DNA of 64,000 nt from Chitinophagaceae bacterium (lineage in GTDB: Bacteria > Bacteroidota > Bacteroidia > Chitinophagales > Chitinophagaceae): assembly GCA_014379345.1 (NCBI GenBank), contig JACMLY010000152.1, positions 22,119 to 86,118 of the forward strand, written 5' to 3'. The translations under genes were made by a program, and so were the position numbers. How positions within the stretch are numbered: the stretch's first letter is position 1; each line of letters begins with the position of its first letter. Below are positions 52,834 through 62,736 of the stretch, one piece after another. The notes below the pieces were generated by a model that saw nothing but the letters and a program-made list of their open reading frames with translations, did not search any database and was not told the DNA's origin.

Positions 52834-54591
52834 TTATGCATTGTGATTACTCCGTCTTTCCCCAACCTGCTGACGCCACATTGCATAATAAAGTCCTTTT
52901 TGATCGAGTAATTCAGCATGAGATCCTATTTCTGAAATCTTTCCTTTCTCCAGTACATAGATCACATCTGCATGCATGATGGTAGAAAGCCGGTGAGCGA
53001 TCAGGATGGTGATCTGCTCCCTGCTTAACGATACATCCCGGATCGTATTCGTAATATCATCTTCTGTTAACGAATCCAGCGCAGAAGTGGCCTCATCAAA
53101 AATGAGCAGTCTGGGATTTCTTAATAATGCCCGGGCGATGGAAATACGCTGTTTCTCTCCGCCTGATAATTTCATGCCGGCTTCACCGAGAACAGTATCA
53201 ATCCCTTTTTCCGACCTGTTCAATAAATTACTACAGGAAGCCTTATTCAAAACTTGTATTATTTCTTCATCGGTTGCATCGGCTTTCACAAAAAGAAGAT
53301 TTTCCTTAATTGTACCTGCAAACAATTGCGTATCCTGTGTAACAAATCCTATCCTTCTTCGCAACTCATTATATCGAACCTCCGAAGAAGAAACCCCATT
53401 AAACAGGATCAATCCCGAAACCGGGCGGTAAAGGCCCACCAGCAATTTAACCAGTGTAGATTTTCCAGATCCGGAAGGCCCTACAAAAGCAATCGTCTCT
53501 CCCAATTTAACCTCGAAGGACACCCCATCGATAGCATTAATATTCGCAGTTTTATGTCTGAAAACAACTTCTTCGAATCGGATATCTTGTAATGGGCCTG
53601 TTTCTATCGGAGCTTCGGGCCTGCGTTCAACAGGCTTCTGCATCAGCTGGTCGAAATTACTGATAGAGGCCTCTACTTCGCGATAACTAAGAATGATATT
53701 CCCAAGATCCTGCAAAGGACCGAAAATGGAAGTAGAAATAAACTGCATAGCAATGAGTTCACCGGTACTCAACACTTTCCGGAATATCAGCCAGAGAAGT
53801 ATAAATAAAATGGATTGTCTCAGCAGGTTCAATGTAGTTCCCTGCAGAAAGGAAAGGGTACGCACACGCCTTGTTTTCATCATTTCGAGATCATATATCT
53901 TTCTGGTTTGAATCTTCAATCTTCGAATTTCGGGAAAGGTTAATCCAAGGCTTTTAACCAGTTCAATATTTCGAAGGGATTCGGTAATAACTCCCGACAT
54001 CTTATTTGTTTCCCTGTTGATAGATCTTTGTACAGTCTTGATTTTCTTGCTTAACAATCCCGTAAGGGAACCAAGCACCAGGATACCAATGACAAAAACG
54101 GGAACCAACATCCAGTTTTTTGCAACGGAATACCAGATCAGGAAGCCAATACCGACAACCGATGAGAATAAAATATTAATAAAGGAATTAATAAACCGTT
54201 CCGTATCGGTTTTTACTTTCTGTAGGATGGATAAGGTTTCCCCGCTGCGCTGTTCTTCAAATTCCTGGAAAGAAAGGCGAAGGATCTGTTTCAATCCATC
54301 ATTGAAGATCTGCATTCCAAATTGCTGAACGGCCTGCCTGGTAAAGTATTCCTGGAATGCCCTGGCAATCCTGGCGGCTATCGCAATCCCGATCGCGATG
54401 CCTAACCAATACAGTACTCCATTGATTAACTCCTGCTCTGAAAGTTTACTGCCGCCCAATGTATAATCATCGATTATTTTTCCGAAGATGATGGGATCGA
54501 TAAGGCTTAGCAATTGAGCTACCCCGGCAAGTAAAAGCGCCAAAACCACACGCCATTTTTGTTGCTTAAAATATTTCCAGAGAATCTGCAT
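52834..54591 (-). CDS. ABC exporter, fused permease and ATPase
   Basis: 585 residues, a half-transporter: the N-terminal membrane domain has about six helices (QKWRVVLALLLAGVAQLLSLIDPIIFGKIIDDY, LEMMKTRRVRTLSFLQGTTLN) and the C-terminal ATPase has Walker A GPSGSGKST (about 370), signature LSGGEKQR, Walker B LLIFDEATSALD and a His loop (IAHRLST). It exports lipids, peptides or drugs as a homodimer or with a partner; substrate unknown. It is the lone minus-strand gene in its neighbourhood before 54845. Confidence 0.94.
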   Translation of the reverse strand: MQILWKYFKQQKWRVVLALLLAGVAQLLSLIDPIIFGKIIDDYTLGGSKLSEQELINGVLYWLGIAIGIAIAARIARAFQEYFTRQAVQQFGMQIFNDGLKQILRLSFQEFEEQRSGETLSILQKVKTDTERFINSFINILFSSVVGIGFLIWYSVAKNWMLVPVFVIGILVLGSLTGLLSKKIKTVQRSINRETNKMSGVITESLRNIELVKSLGLTFPEIRRLKIQTRKIYDLEMMKTRRVRTLSFLQGTTLNLLRQSILFILLWLIFRKVLSTGELIAMQFISTSIFGPLQDLGNIILSYREVEASISNFDQLMQKPVERRPEAPIETGPLQDIRFEEVVFRHKTANINAIDGVSFEVKLGETIAFVGPSGSGKSTLVKLLVGLYRPVSGLILFNGVSSSEVRYNELRRRIGFVTQDTQLFAGTIKENLLFVKADATDEEIIQVLNKASCSNLLNRSEKGIDTVLGEAGMKLSGGEKQRISIARALLRNPRLLIFDEATSALDSLTEDDITNTIRDVSLSREQITILIAHRLSTIMHADVIYVLEKGKISEIGSHAELLDQKGLYYAMWRQQVGERRSNHNA

Positions 54592-54763
54592 TCCGGCAAT
54601 TATAACGAAAATGAAGCGTGTTCAACTCAATTCGTCAGAATTAATAAATATGAAAATAATGGAAAGAAGGTCTAGTTCTCTGGAGCGTACTTTGTGCAGT
54701 GCCGTGGTCCGTTTCAGGCACAAGCTTCAGGCTATTCAATTCCGATTAGGGCCTTGTCTTTGT

Positions 54764-54811
54764 GTCTTCGTGACTTCGTGGCAACCTTTTTTGCCACGAA
54801 GTCACGAAGAC
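54764..54811. terminator. Perfect 21-bp hairpin after the Gfo/Idh/MocA gene
   Basis: Arms 54764-54784 and 54791-54811 are perfect inverted copies beginning GTCTTCGTGACTTCGTGGC, with a 6-nt CCTTTT loop. It lies just beyond the stop of the minus-strand gene at 54845, giving it a strong 3' hairpin. Similar CACGAAG motifs occur at 6161-6212. Confidence 0.75.
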
Positions 54812-54844
54812 CAGATAATTATTAACCGGGAACAATTGAGGGAG

Positions 54845-55963
54845 TTATAATTTCAGATCCACTTTTTTACCTGTTTTAGCAGCCAGGAAAATCGCGTCAA
54901 TAATTTTTAAATCTTTCAACCCTTCTTCCCCATCAACCGGTACAATAGGTTGTTTGCCCTCCAAAATAATCCCTGACATCTCATCCATCTGAACGGTTTG
55001 ATGGGTTATATGAGGATGCGTTAGTTCGCCTTTGTTTGTACGACCTTTAATAGGACCATACCCGGTAGAAGGTTGTAGTTCTGCAAAACCTTTTTCGCCA
55101 TTTAGGAAAAAGCGATCCAGGTTGTTCATAGTATAAGTCGACAAACAGGATGCTACTGCACCGCTGGGAAATCCCAATTGAAACTGGATGGTTTCGTCTA
55201 CCCCCTCCTTGAATTTTACGTGATCGGTTTTAGTTTCTTCCGCCGTAACCCATATTGGCTCTTCACCAATCATATACCGCGCGCCATTGATGGAATAAAT
55301 TCCTATATCCATCATTGCCCCGCCACCTGCCAGTTTTCTGTCCAGTCTCCATTGATTGGGATCGCCAATTCTAAATCCTGATAATCCCTGGAAAAATAAA
55401 ACTTTCCCCAGCTCACCATCTTTCCGCATCCGGATAATTTCGAGCGTTTTCGGTTCAAAATGCATACGGTACCCAACCAACAACTTCACTTTTGCCTTCT
55501 TACAGGCATCTATCATCTCCTGTCCCTCCTTCGCATTCAGGGCCATCGGCTTCTCGCAAATAGCATGCTTGCCAGCCTTCGCAACCCGTATCACCTGCTC
55601 GCGGTGTAAGCCATTCGGAGTGATCACATATACCGCATCAATATCAGGATTGTCTTTTATCCGGTCGAAATTCTCATAGTTGTAGCAATTCTTCTCAGGA
55701 ATATTGTACTTGCTTTGCCAGTCTTTGATCTTTGATGGTGTGCCGCTGATGACACCTGCTAATTTAGCTTTCTTACAGGTTTGCATGGCCTCTGCCACCC
55801 TGCTGCCATAGCTTCCCAATCCCATGATCGCCACCCTCAACACAGGGCCCTGGTAAGGCTGATCGGATAATTCATTCATGGTAGCCGACCCGGAACGGGG
55901 AAAAAAAGAAAACGCAACAGCGGAAGCAGTCATCTTTTGCAAAAAATCACGACGTGAATTCAT
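54845..55963 (-). CDS. Gfo/Idh/MocA-type oxidoreductase with Tat-like signal
   Basis: 372 residues. MNSRRDFLQKMTASAVAFSFFPRSGSA has the SRRDFL twin-arginine motif and a hydrophobic core. Residues about 42-160 form a Rossmann domain (VAIMGLGSYGSRVAEAM) with the family's EKPMALN motif (about 138-144), and the C-terminal domain has KLAGGGAMMDIGIYSING. Members in the periplasm oxidise or epimerise sugars with tightly bound NADP (glucose-fructose oxidoreductase type). Substrate unknown. Confidence 0.9.
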   Translation of the reverse strand: MNSRRDFLQKMTASAVAFSFFPRSGSATMNELSDQPYQGPVLRVAIMGLGSYGSRVAEAMQTCKKAKLAGVISGTPSKIKDWQSKYNIPEKNCYNYENFDRIKDNPDIDAVYVITPNGLHREQVIRVAKAGKHAICEKPMALNAKEGQEMIDACKKAKVKLLVGYRMHFEPKTLEIIRMRKDGELGKVLFFQGLSGFRIGDPNQWRLDRKLAGGGAMMDIGIYSINGARYMIGEEPIWVTAEETKTDHVKFKEGVDETIQFQLGFPSGAVASCLSTYTMNNLDRFFLNGEKGFAELQPSTGYGPIKGRTNKGELTHPHITHQTVQMDEMSGIILEGKQPIVPVDGEEGLKDLKIIDAIFLAAKTGKKVDLKL

Positions 55964-56115
55964 AAACAGAATGTTTTTATAGTGAGATAAGAATTGCAGG
56001 CAAGCTATTCATGTATACCATTGTTCACCGGGCTAATTGCAATATCCAGCAAATATTTGATTTATTATAAAAATAAAATGCCACTTGTGTTATGTGTTAT
56101 AAAACTACTTTCAGT

Positions 56116-56146
56116 TTGTTATCGCAATGAGTACATATCTTTATTA
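56116..56146 (+). promoter_or_regulatory. Promoter-like block resembling the cassette-repeat core
   Basis: TTTG at 56116 is followed about 19 nt later by CATATCTTTATTA (56134-56146), the same core as in the main cassette-repeat family but without its inverted ends. It faces the MBL-fold gene 130 nt downstream. The rest of the 55964-56274 gap shows nothing else I can support. Confidence 0.35.
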
Positions 56147-56274
56147 AAAATTACAAAGCCAAAGAATAACTATACATTTTGAGGTATTGGTTATACTATT
56201 TTGTAACGATCCAGACCGAACGCTTTCAGCCGTCCAATTCTCGGGAAGAGTTTATCTACTTATAATTCATTGCT

Positions 56275-57231
56275 ATGACGAATAACCGGAGAGACTTTAT
56301 TCAAAAATCATTTCAGCTGACTGGCCTGGCATACTTTAAAGTACCCTTTTCTTTCACCAAAGAACATTTCATCAATCCCAATAGCAATAGGTTAGTTCTT
56401 TTAGGCACACAGGGAGGACCTTTCATTCGTTCCTATAAGCAAACACCTTCTGCTAATTTAGTTGTTTATAAAAATACTGCCTTTGTTATTGACGCTGGTT
56501 ACGGCGTAACCTTGAAGCTGAGAGAAGCGGGTATCAGTCTCCCCTCCTTAAAGTATATTTTTATTACACACCATCATTCTGACCATAATCTTGAACTCGG
56601 TCCACTTTTATATAACACATGGCTATCCGGTTTATCAGAGCCGATTCATGTGTATGCACCTGCAGGGCTTAAAAATCTGCTTCACCATTATTGGGAATCG
56701 AATCGCTTTGATATCGATACACGCATTCGGGACGAGGGTCGGCCAGATATAAGATCCCTGGTGATAAGCCATGAATATTCCGCAGGTATTGTTCTGGCCG
56801 AATCTGATTTTCAGGTCAGTGCTTTAAGCAATATTCATCCACCGATTAAAGATAGCTTCGCATTAAAATTTAATCTTGGCGAAAAGATTGTTGTTTTTTC
56901 AGGAGATACGGCCTATTGTCCTGCCCTTGCTCCATTTGCATCAGGTGCCGATTATCTTGTTCACGAAGTAATGTACGGCCCCGCCATCGAAAATATGTTG
57001 AAAAGACGGCCAAATGCAAGTAAATTAAAAGAAAGTATAATGTCACATCATACACTAGCCGAAGATGTAGGGAAGATAGCTAAACAGGCTAATGTAAAAA
57101 ATCTGATTTTAAACCATTTCGTTCCACCAGATGATATAACTCTGACCGATCAGTTGTGGATAGATATAGTCCGTAAAACTTTTTCAGGAAATATTATAGT
57201 TGGAAAAGATCTGCAACAATTTTTGTTATAG
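56275..57231 (+). CDS. MBL-fold metallohydrolase with Tat-like signal
   Basis: 318 residues. Starts MTNNRRDFIQKSFQ, a twin-arginine-type motif, though its hydrophobic stretch is short. The metallo-beta-lactamase core includes FVIDAGYGVTLKLREAG, HHHSDH (99-104; the zinc HxHxDH motif), LSNIHPPIKDSFALKF, VVFSGDTAYCPAL and a C-terminal LNHFVPP. The layout resembles RNase Z/arylsulfatase-type MBL proteins, but a periplasmic location argues against tRNA processing. Substrate unknown. Confidence 0.88.
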   Translation: MTNNRRDFIQKSFQLTGLAYFKVPFSFTKEHFINPNSNRLVLLGTQGGPFIRSYKQTPSANLVVYKNTAFVIDAGYGVTLKLREAGISLPSLKYIFITHHHSDHNLELGPLLYNTWLSGLSEPIHVYAPAGLKNLLHHYWESNRFDIDTRIRDEGRPDIRSLVISHEYSAGIVLAESDFQVSALSNIHPPIKDSFALKFNLGEKIVVFSGDTAYCPALAPFASGADYLVHEVMYGPAIENMLKRRPNASKLKESIMSHHTLAEDVGKIAKQANVKNLILNHFVPPDDITLTDQLWIDIVRKTFSGNIIVGKDLQQFLL

Positions 57232-57354
57232 CTCCTTATTACTGCCGGACCAAAGTAAAATATGCCGTAAAAATATTACTACCGGGATGCTATGGAAAAA
57301 TGCTCCAATGGAAGAATCAAATATTCGTAACTTATATAACCAAAATCTACTGGA

Positions 57355-59100
57355 ATGAAAAATCTATTCATTCTTTTTCTTGCATCCATTATTTGCGTTG
57401 CATTCATTCAGGTGAATATTTCCGGGAGTTACAGTTATTTTAACCAACTAACGAAGAATACAAAGACTTATAAAAGCAATTCTCCTGCGGGTTGCAGTCC
57501 TAACCTGTCGGCCATTGATTTCAACGCTACGACCAATTCAATCCCCTTACTTGATGGCTGGGGAAACCATCGCATGCCTGTTACTTCCGGCAACGACAGT
57601 GCGAATATCTTTTTTCAGCAGGGTGTAAATATGTACTATGGCTTTCACATCATTGAGGCCATGGCCTCGTTCGAAAAATCTATACGATTCGATGATACAT
57701 TCGCAATGGGCTATTGGGGCAAAGCGCTGGCGTTTGGACCCAACATCAACGATATCGGTTATGCAGCGTCGGCTGATGCAATCATAGCTGTACAAAAAGC
57801 AAAATCATTGTACAGTCATTGCACAGCTGTTGAAAAAGCATTGATCGATGCAATGGAAACAAGATATTCTCCTGATACCAGTCAACAAAGGGACCACCTG
57901 AACCAATTGTATGCCGATGCCATGAAAAAAGTGCATATTGCTTTTCCTACAAGTAGTGACGCAGCTGCTTTATATGCCGATGCATTGATGATTCAGCACC
58001 CCTGGGATCTTTATGACAAGTACTACAACCCCAAACAGTGGACGCCCCGGATCGTTGAGGTTCTTGAAAAGCTTGTAGAACAATTTCCAGGGAATCCCGG
58101 CGCCAGCCATTATTATATTCATGCGATTGAGGGATCAAAGCATCCCGAAAAAGGACTTAAAGTGGCAAATCGCCTGGGCAGTCTTATGCCTGGCCTGGCT
58201 CATCTTGTACACATGCCTTCACATATTTACATCCGTTCGGGGTATTACAGTGAAGGCGCAGAAGTGAACGAAAATGCAGTGAAGGGATACTACAATTATT
58301 TTTCAAAATTTCCGGTTACAGCGAATAATGCCTTTCTATACCTGTCACATAACCGGCATATGCAGGCTGCCTGCGCCGCCATGGACGGTCAATTTGTCAA
58401 GGCTTTGAAATACTCGAATGATACACAAAGCAGCGTTGACAGCATATGGATTGACGGAGGCGGCTATTTCGGCGTCTATGCACAATTCATGTACATGAGC
58501 CCTTATTTATCGCTGGTCCGTTTTGGCAAATGGGATGAGCTGTTGGCAGCCCAGCCCGTTGCAGATTCAAGAGTTTACGCCAATGCCATGTGGCGATTTG
58601 CGAGGGGACTAGCCTATGCCCGTAAACACCAATTTGAAAATGCGGACAAAGAACTACAAAAAATGTTGGCAAACAAATCTAACCCTCAATTACAGGAAAG
58701 CCCGACGGCTTTTAATCCGGGTATCGCGGCAGTTGAAGTTGCTGAGAGGATTCTGAAAGCTACAGTTGCTGAAGAGAAAAACCAACTGCCAGATGCCATT
58801 AAATTGCTGAAGGAAGCAGTGAACAGGGAAGACTCGATGTTATATAATGAACCGAAGGACTGGTTGCTCCCCGCAAGGCAGTACCTCGGCAATGCTTTGT
58901 TGAAAGCAAAACAATATAGTGAAGCGGAACAGGTGTTTAAACAGGACCTTACGATCAATCCCCATAATGCATGGTCGTTGACCGGACTGAGGAATGCCCT
59001 GGCTAATCAAGGCAAAAAGAAAGAGCAGATGGCCGTAGAACAAAAGGTGAAAAAAGCATTGTCAAGAAGTGATACGCAAATTACAAGTTCAGTATTTTAA
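57355..59100 (+). CDS. Exported TPR-repeat protein
   Basis: 581 residues. A signal peptide or anchor (MKNLFILFLASIICVAFIQV) is followed by TPR-like helices: IFFQQGVNMYYGFHIIEAMASFEKSIRFDDTFAMGYWGKALAFGPNIND and, near the end, DWLLPARQYLGNALLKAKQYSEAEQVFKQDLTINPHNAWSLTGLRNAL. Shares the HxxEGSKHPEKGLKVANRLGSLMPGLAHLVHMPSHIYIRSGYY block with the lipoprotein at 47202-48923, so the two are paralogues. Confidence 0.87.
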   Translation: MKNLFILFLASIICVAFIQVNISGSYSYFNQLTKNTKTYKSNSPAGCSPNLSAIDFNATTNSIPLLDGWGNHRMPVTSGNDSANIFFQQGVNMYYGFHIIEAMASFEKSIRFDDTFAMGYWGKALAFGPNINDIGYAASADAIIAVQKAKSLYSHCTAVEKALIDAMETRYSPDTSQQRDHLNQLYADAMKKVHIAFPTSSDAAALYADALMIQHPWDLYDKYYNPKQWTPRIVEVLEKLVEQFPGNPGASHYYIHAIEGSKHPEKGLKVANRLGSLMPGLAHLVHMPSHIYIRSGYYSEGAEVNENAVKGYYNYFSKFPVTANNAFLYLSHNRHMQAACAAMDGQFVKALKYSNDTQSSVDSIWIDGGGYFGVYAQFMYMSPYLSLVRFGKWDELLAAQPVADSRVYANAMWRFARGLAYARKHQFENADKELQKMLANKSNPQLQESPTAFNPGIAAVEVAERILKATVAEEKNQLPDAIKLLKEAVNREDSMLYNEPKDWLLPARQYLGNALLKAKQYSEAEQVFKQDLTINPHNAWSLTGLRNALANQGKKKEQMAVEQKVKKALSRSDTQITSSVF

Positions 59101-59202
59101 TTGATCGGGAACAGACTGGCGCCTCTCATGTCTTAGATCAGGATTGACCGTGCAGATCAGGTACTAAAAACAGCAATTTTAATTTACATATTGGTGCAAA
59201 TT

Positions 59203-59592
59203 ATGTCCGCTAAAAAACTACCAGATCAAATACCTCCCGATAAGCTGGCACTGTATGAAAAACTGGTTGCAACAAATCCGTCTGTTGAAAGAAAGGGCAC
59301 TGCATTGCCTTACACTTCTCTCAACGGCCATATGTTCAGTTTTCTTTCTCCCACCGGCACTTTGGCCATCAGGTTGCCTGTAAATGAAAGGGAAGTATTT
59401 CTTAAAAAATATAAAACCGCACTGATGGAAGCACATGGCACTATTATGAAAGAGTATGTAGCAGTGCCTGAAAACCTGTTCGAAAAAACGGAAAACCTGA
59501 AAGCGTATTTCAACGCCAGCTATGACTATATCAAAACTTTAAAACCTAAGGCCACAAAAAAAATCAAACCCGCCACCAAAAAAAGTAAATAG
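59203..59592 (+). CDS. TfoX-N-like small protein
   Basis: 129 residues from ATG 59203. MFSFLSPTGTLAIRLPVNEREVFLKKYKTALMEAHGTIMKEYVAVPENLFEKTENLKAYFNASYDYIKTLKPKATKK resembles the TfoX N-terminal-like family from memory; the tail is a basic KxxKK stretch. Exact function unknown. Confidence 0.72.
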   Translation: MSAKKLPDQIPPDKLALYEKLVATNPSVERKGTALPYTSLNGHMFSFLSPTGTLAIRLPVNEREVFLKKYKTALMEAHGTIMKEYVAVPENLFEKTENLKAYFNASYDYIKTLKPKATKKIKPATKKSK

Positions 59593-59704
59593 TTTTCGGG
59601 ATAGTTTAATTTCAATGAAACTGTTCTTAGAATTGGATCTTTAAAGTGGACGACGTATTCTCACTGAACTGATTGATCTACCGTGTACGGAATTAGATTT
59701 CAAA

Positions 59705-59743
59705 TTCATTTTTCGAATACAGCTTCAGTCTATATCTTTATTC
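59705..59743 (+). promoter_or_regulatory. Promoter-like block resembling the cassette-repeat core
   Basis: TTTTTCGAATACAGCTTCAG leads to TATATCTTTATTC (59731-59743), close to the interior of repeat copy 4 (TTCGAATATGATTTC... TATATCTTTATTG). It precedes the DUF3667 gene by about 80 nt and has no attC-like ends. Confidence 0.4.
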
Positions 59744-59823
59744 AATCTGCTCCCGGTTAAATACAAGTGTATGAAAGAATCACATCCGCTATTAAATCGT
59801 CACTATACACAATCGTTGAAGCT

Positions 59824-60549
59824 ATGCAAACGGAAAATGTTGAGTTGATCCAGGAATGCAAATCATGTGGCTTTTCCGGCAACGAAAATTTTTGCAGCCG
59901 CTGCGGCCTGGCGTACAAAACAAAACGGATTTCCATGCCAGGGCTGCTGCGCGATGTTTTTCATTTTTTTACACATTTGGATAAAGGTTTTGGGTACACC
60001 GTCAAGAGGTTGATCTTCGCCCCAGGCTATATGCAACGGGAATATATAGAAGGGGACAGAAGCAGGCATCAGAAGCCTTTTTCCATGTTCTTCATTTGTG
60101 CTACGATCGCTGCCTTAAGCCGTTATTGGATCTTCCAGTTTTTAATTAAGTATTATCATACGGGGAACATTTCCGAAGCGAATTTCTTTCATGAATACAT
60201 GGTGATTTTTAATATCATCCTGTTACCGCTGCATGCATTCTTTATATACCTCTTATTTTATAAGGCAGGGTATAACTATGCAGAAATTGGTGTGTTTGTG
60301 CTTTATTCGATATCCTTTTTCTTTCTGATTGCTTCCTGCATTTCTTTATTGAAATTTATCTGGCCCGAACTCGATACAGCCTATATTGAACTTCCTGTTT
60401 TGCTCATCTATAATACAATTACATTTATCAATTTCTTTCATAAACAACCACCCTGGATGGCAGCCATTAAAAGTATCATTGTCATTTTGGGAATATTTTT
60501 TCTGATACAAAAGCTCGAGGACTTCATCATTAAATTAATTTCTCAATAA
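59824..60549 (+). CDS. DUF3667 membrane protein
   Basis: 241 residues from ATG 59824. A zinc-ribbon CKSCGFSGNENFCSRCG near the N-terminus is followed by DVFHFFTHLDKGFGYTVKRLIFAPGYMQREYIEGDRSRHQKPFSMFF, the DUF3667 signature, then about five transmembrane helices. Function unknown. An in-frame GTG at 59767 is the alternative start. Confidence 0.88.
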   Translation: MQTENVELIQECKSCGFSGNENFCSRCGLAYKTKRISMPGLLRDVFHFFTHLDKGFGYTVKRLIFAPGYMQREYIEGDRSRHQKPFSMFFICATIAALSRYWIFQFLIKYYHTGNISEANFFHEYMVIFNIILLPLHAFFIYLLFYKAGYNYAEIGVFVLYSISFFFLIASCISLLKFIWPELDTAYIELPVLLIYNTITFINFFHKQPPWMAAIKSIIVILGIFFLIQKLEDFIIKLISQ

Positions 60550-60555
60550 TCATAA

Positions 60556-60927
60556 ATGGACAATCAATTTCAGGGCGGCGCAAACATTGCCGTCAAGATC
60601 CCAAAAGGCAAATATGAAGAAACGATTGTTTTCTACCGCGATATCCTAAAATTGCATGTAACAGAAAAACCAATCGACAATCCTACCGTTTCAAGAACAC
60701 ATGAAGTAAAATTTGGCAATAACATACTATGGCTCGACTGCGTTGATAATTACACTCATTCAGAAGTGTGGCTGGAGCTCAAAACACCTGATGTTAAAAA
60801 TGCCACTGACTATTTGCAATCGAAGGGAATAAACACCTGTGATGAACTGGAAAAAATTCCGGAAGATATGCATTGGATAATGGATCCCGCCGGAACTGTT
60901 TTTATTCTTGCCAGGCAGGATTCGTGA
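60556..60927 (+). CDS. VOC-family protein
   Basis: 123 residues: IAVKIPKGKYEETIVFYRDILKLHVTEKP, HEVKFGNNILWLDCVDNYTHSEVWLELKTPDVKNATDYLQSKGI and MHWIMDPAGTVFILARQDS. One beta-alpha-beta-beta-beta pair with probable metal ligands E/H but no defined substrate. Starts 6 nt after the DUF3667 stop, so likely co-transcribed. Confidence 0.86.
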   Translation: MDNQFQGGANIAVKIPKGKYEETIVFYRDILKLHVTEKPIDNPTVSRTHEVKFGNNILWLDCVDNYTHSEVWLELKTPDVKNATDYLQSKGINTCDELEKIPEDMHWIMDPAGTVFILARQDS

Positions 60928-60998
60928 GCAAAACGAGGATATAATATTGTTCAGCAACCGAAAGCTTAAATACCGGCTACATTTTAAAACCGAATGAA

Positions 60999-62402
60999 AT
61001 GAAAATAAACTTTATTGTACTGCTATTAACATGCATGGCATTTTCAATAAATGCCCAAATACCCAACACACTATCTGCCGTTGAGAAAATTTACGGACTT
61101 TCAAAATTCTGGCAGGAGGCAAATTACAATTTTGTATATCTCAGTAAACTAGGCAAAAAAGCCTGGGATAGCTCGTACACATCGATGATAACAAGGGTTC
61201 AGAACACAAAGAATGACTATGAGTATTACCGCGAACTCCAGCGATTTTGCGCACTACTAAAAGACGGTCATACCACCGTCAGTTTTCCGCAAAACCGGGG
61301 AATCGGTTTAATGACAAGTTCGTTCGGCAGTTATAGGCTGTTCACGGAAAATATAAACGAAAAAGTGATCATCACGAAGATCAATGCCGGCAAAAAAGAA
61401 GAAATCCCCATTGGAAGCGAGATCATAGAAGTAAATGGAAAACCAACTTTGCAATACATACAGGAAAATGTTGCCCCTTATGTAGCTTCTTCTACAGAAT
61501 ATATACGGGAAGATATAAGTGCTCAACGGCTGCTGGATGGATTAGAAGGCGAAAATTACACGGTAAAAATCAAAAAGCCGGATGGAAAGCTCATCGAGCT
61601 GTCTTTGACTCATCAGGCGAGCCCTAAAGAAAACTTATATCCTGATCGTGAAGTAAAACAGGGTCTGACGGAGTTTAAATGGCTGAGCACCGGCCTTGCA
61701 TATATTGCCCTGAATTCATTTGATAACGAAAAAATCATTGCCGAGTTCGAACAGGTTTTACCTGAACTTGGCAAGGCGAAAGCGATCATTATAGATCTCC
61801 GCAATAATGGTGGTGGAAATTCATACACCGGGAAACAAATATTGAAATATTTCACTGAAAAGGAAATTTTGTACGGATCAAAGAGCAGAACACGGATGCA
61901 CATTGCAGCCTATAAAGCATATGGCTCTTATCTTACAGCAAATGACACCGTAAAAGGAAAGACGGAATGGGGAATGAATAAAGAAGAGACCACCAGGTAT
62001 TATAATATGCACCAGGGAAATTATTATCACGAATTTGAGTACAGTGGAGACACCCTTCAAACAAATGCTAAAAAGATCATTATACCAACGGCCATTTTAA
62101 CCGGCCATAAAACAGCTTCGGCTGCCGAGGATTTTTTAATCGCTGCCGATCAAATTGACCATATTACCAAAATAGGACAGCGAACTTATGGAAGTACGGG
62201 TCAGCCTTTTCAATTTGAATTACCCGGCGGTAGTATCGGTCAGGTATGTACAAAACAAGATACCTATCCAGACGGAAGGGAATTTGTTGGCTATGGTATT
62301 AAACCCGACATAGAAGTTACCCCAACCCTTAATGATTACCTACAAAAGAAAGATCCGGTAATTGAAGCTGCGATAAAACACTTAAAAGAAAAGATTAAGT
62401 AA
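60999..62402 (+). CDS. Secreted S41-family peptidase
   Basis: 467 residues. Signal peptide MKINFIVLLLTCMAFSINAQ, N-terminal helical part (SKFWQEANYNFVYLSKLGKKAWDSSY), PDZ-like part (IPIGSEIIEVNGKPTLQYIQE), and S41 core with KAIIIDLRNNGGGNSYTGKQI and ILTGHKTASAAEDFLIAADQ carrying the nucleophilic Ser near 374. A general C-terminal processing-type protease exported to the envelope. The gap 62403-62736 downstream has no convincing gene or element. Confidence 0.9.
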   Translation: MKINFIVLLLTCMAFSINAQIPNTLSAVEKIYGLSKFWQEANYNFVYLSKLGKKAWDSSYTSMITRVQNTKNDYEYYRELQRFCALLKDGHTTVSFPQNRGIGLMTSSFGSYRLFTENINEKVIITKINAGKKEEIPIGSEIIEVNGKPTLQYIQENVAPYVASSTEYIREDISAQRLLDGLEGENYTVKIKKPDGKLIELSLTHQASPKENLYPDREVKQGLTEFKWLSTGLAYIALNSFDNEKIIAEFEQVLPELGKAKAIIIDLRNNGGGNSYTGKQILKYFTEKEILYGSKSRTRMHIAAYKAYGSYLTANDTVKGKTEWGMNKEETTRYYNMHQGNYYHEFEYSGDTLQTNAKKIIIPTAILTGHKTASAAEDFLIAADQIDHITKIGQRTYGSTGQPFQFELPGGSIGQVCTKQDTYPDGREFVGYGIKPDIEVTPTLNDYLQKKDPVIEAAIKHLKEKIK

Positions 62403-62736
62403 AGAAAGTTGTACAAATTCTTTCGGTCAGTATCTGCTTCGCAGTAGGGCTTGAAAATATTGTCCCTGATTTAAATCTTATAGAATTAAGCAGGCTTGTA
62501 CAATTATCTCGATTCTCAAATAAATCCATTATTATACTCAACAAGCAATGAAGTATTCTTTCACCCTATCGTAATTGACCAATGGCGGGATTTGGGCTTG
62601 ATGTACTTACTGATTAAAGAGGAAACGATCCTGTATTCTTTTAAGACTAATCAAATAAAAAGTCACAAAATCATTATTTCAAAGCAATTGCATATCATTA
62701 TCGGCTAATTTTAGTAAAAAATAAAAATAGCCAACC

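Noticed and set aside
62496..62708. 70-codon frame from a TTG
   Set aside because: A/T-rich sequence with no domain, and no better start codon nearby.
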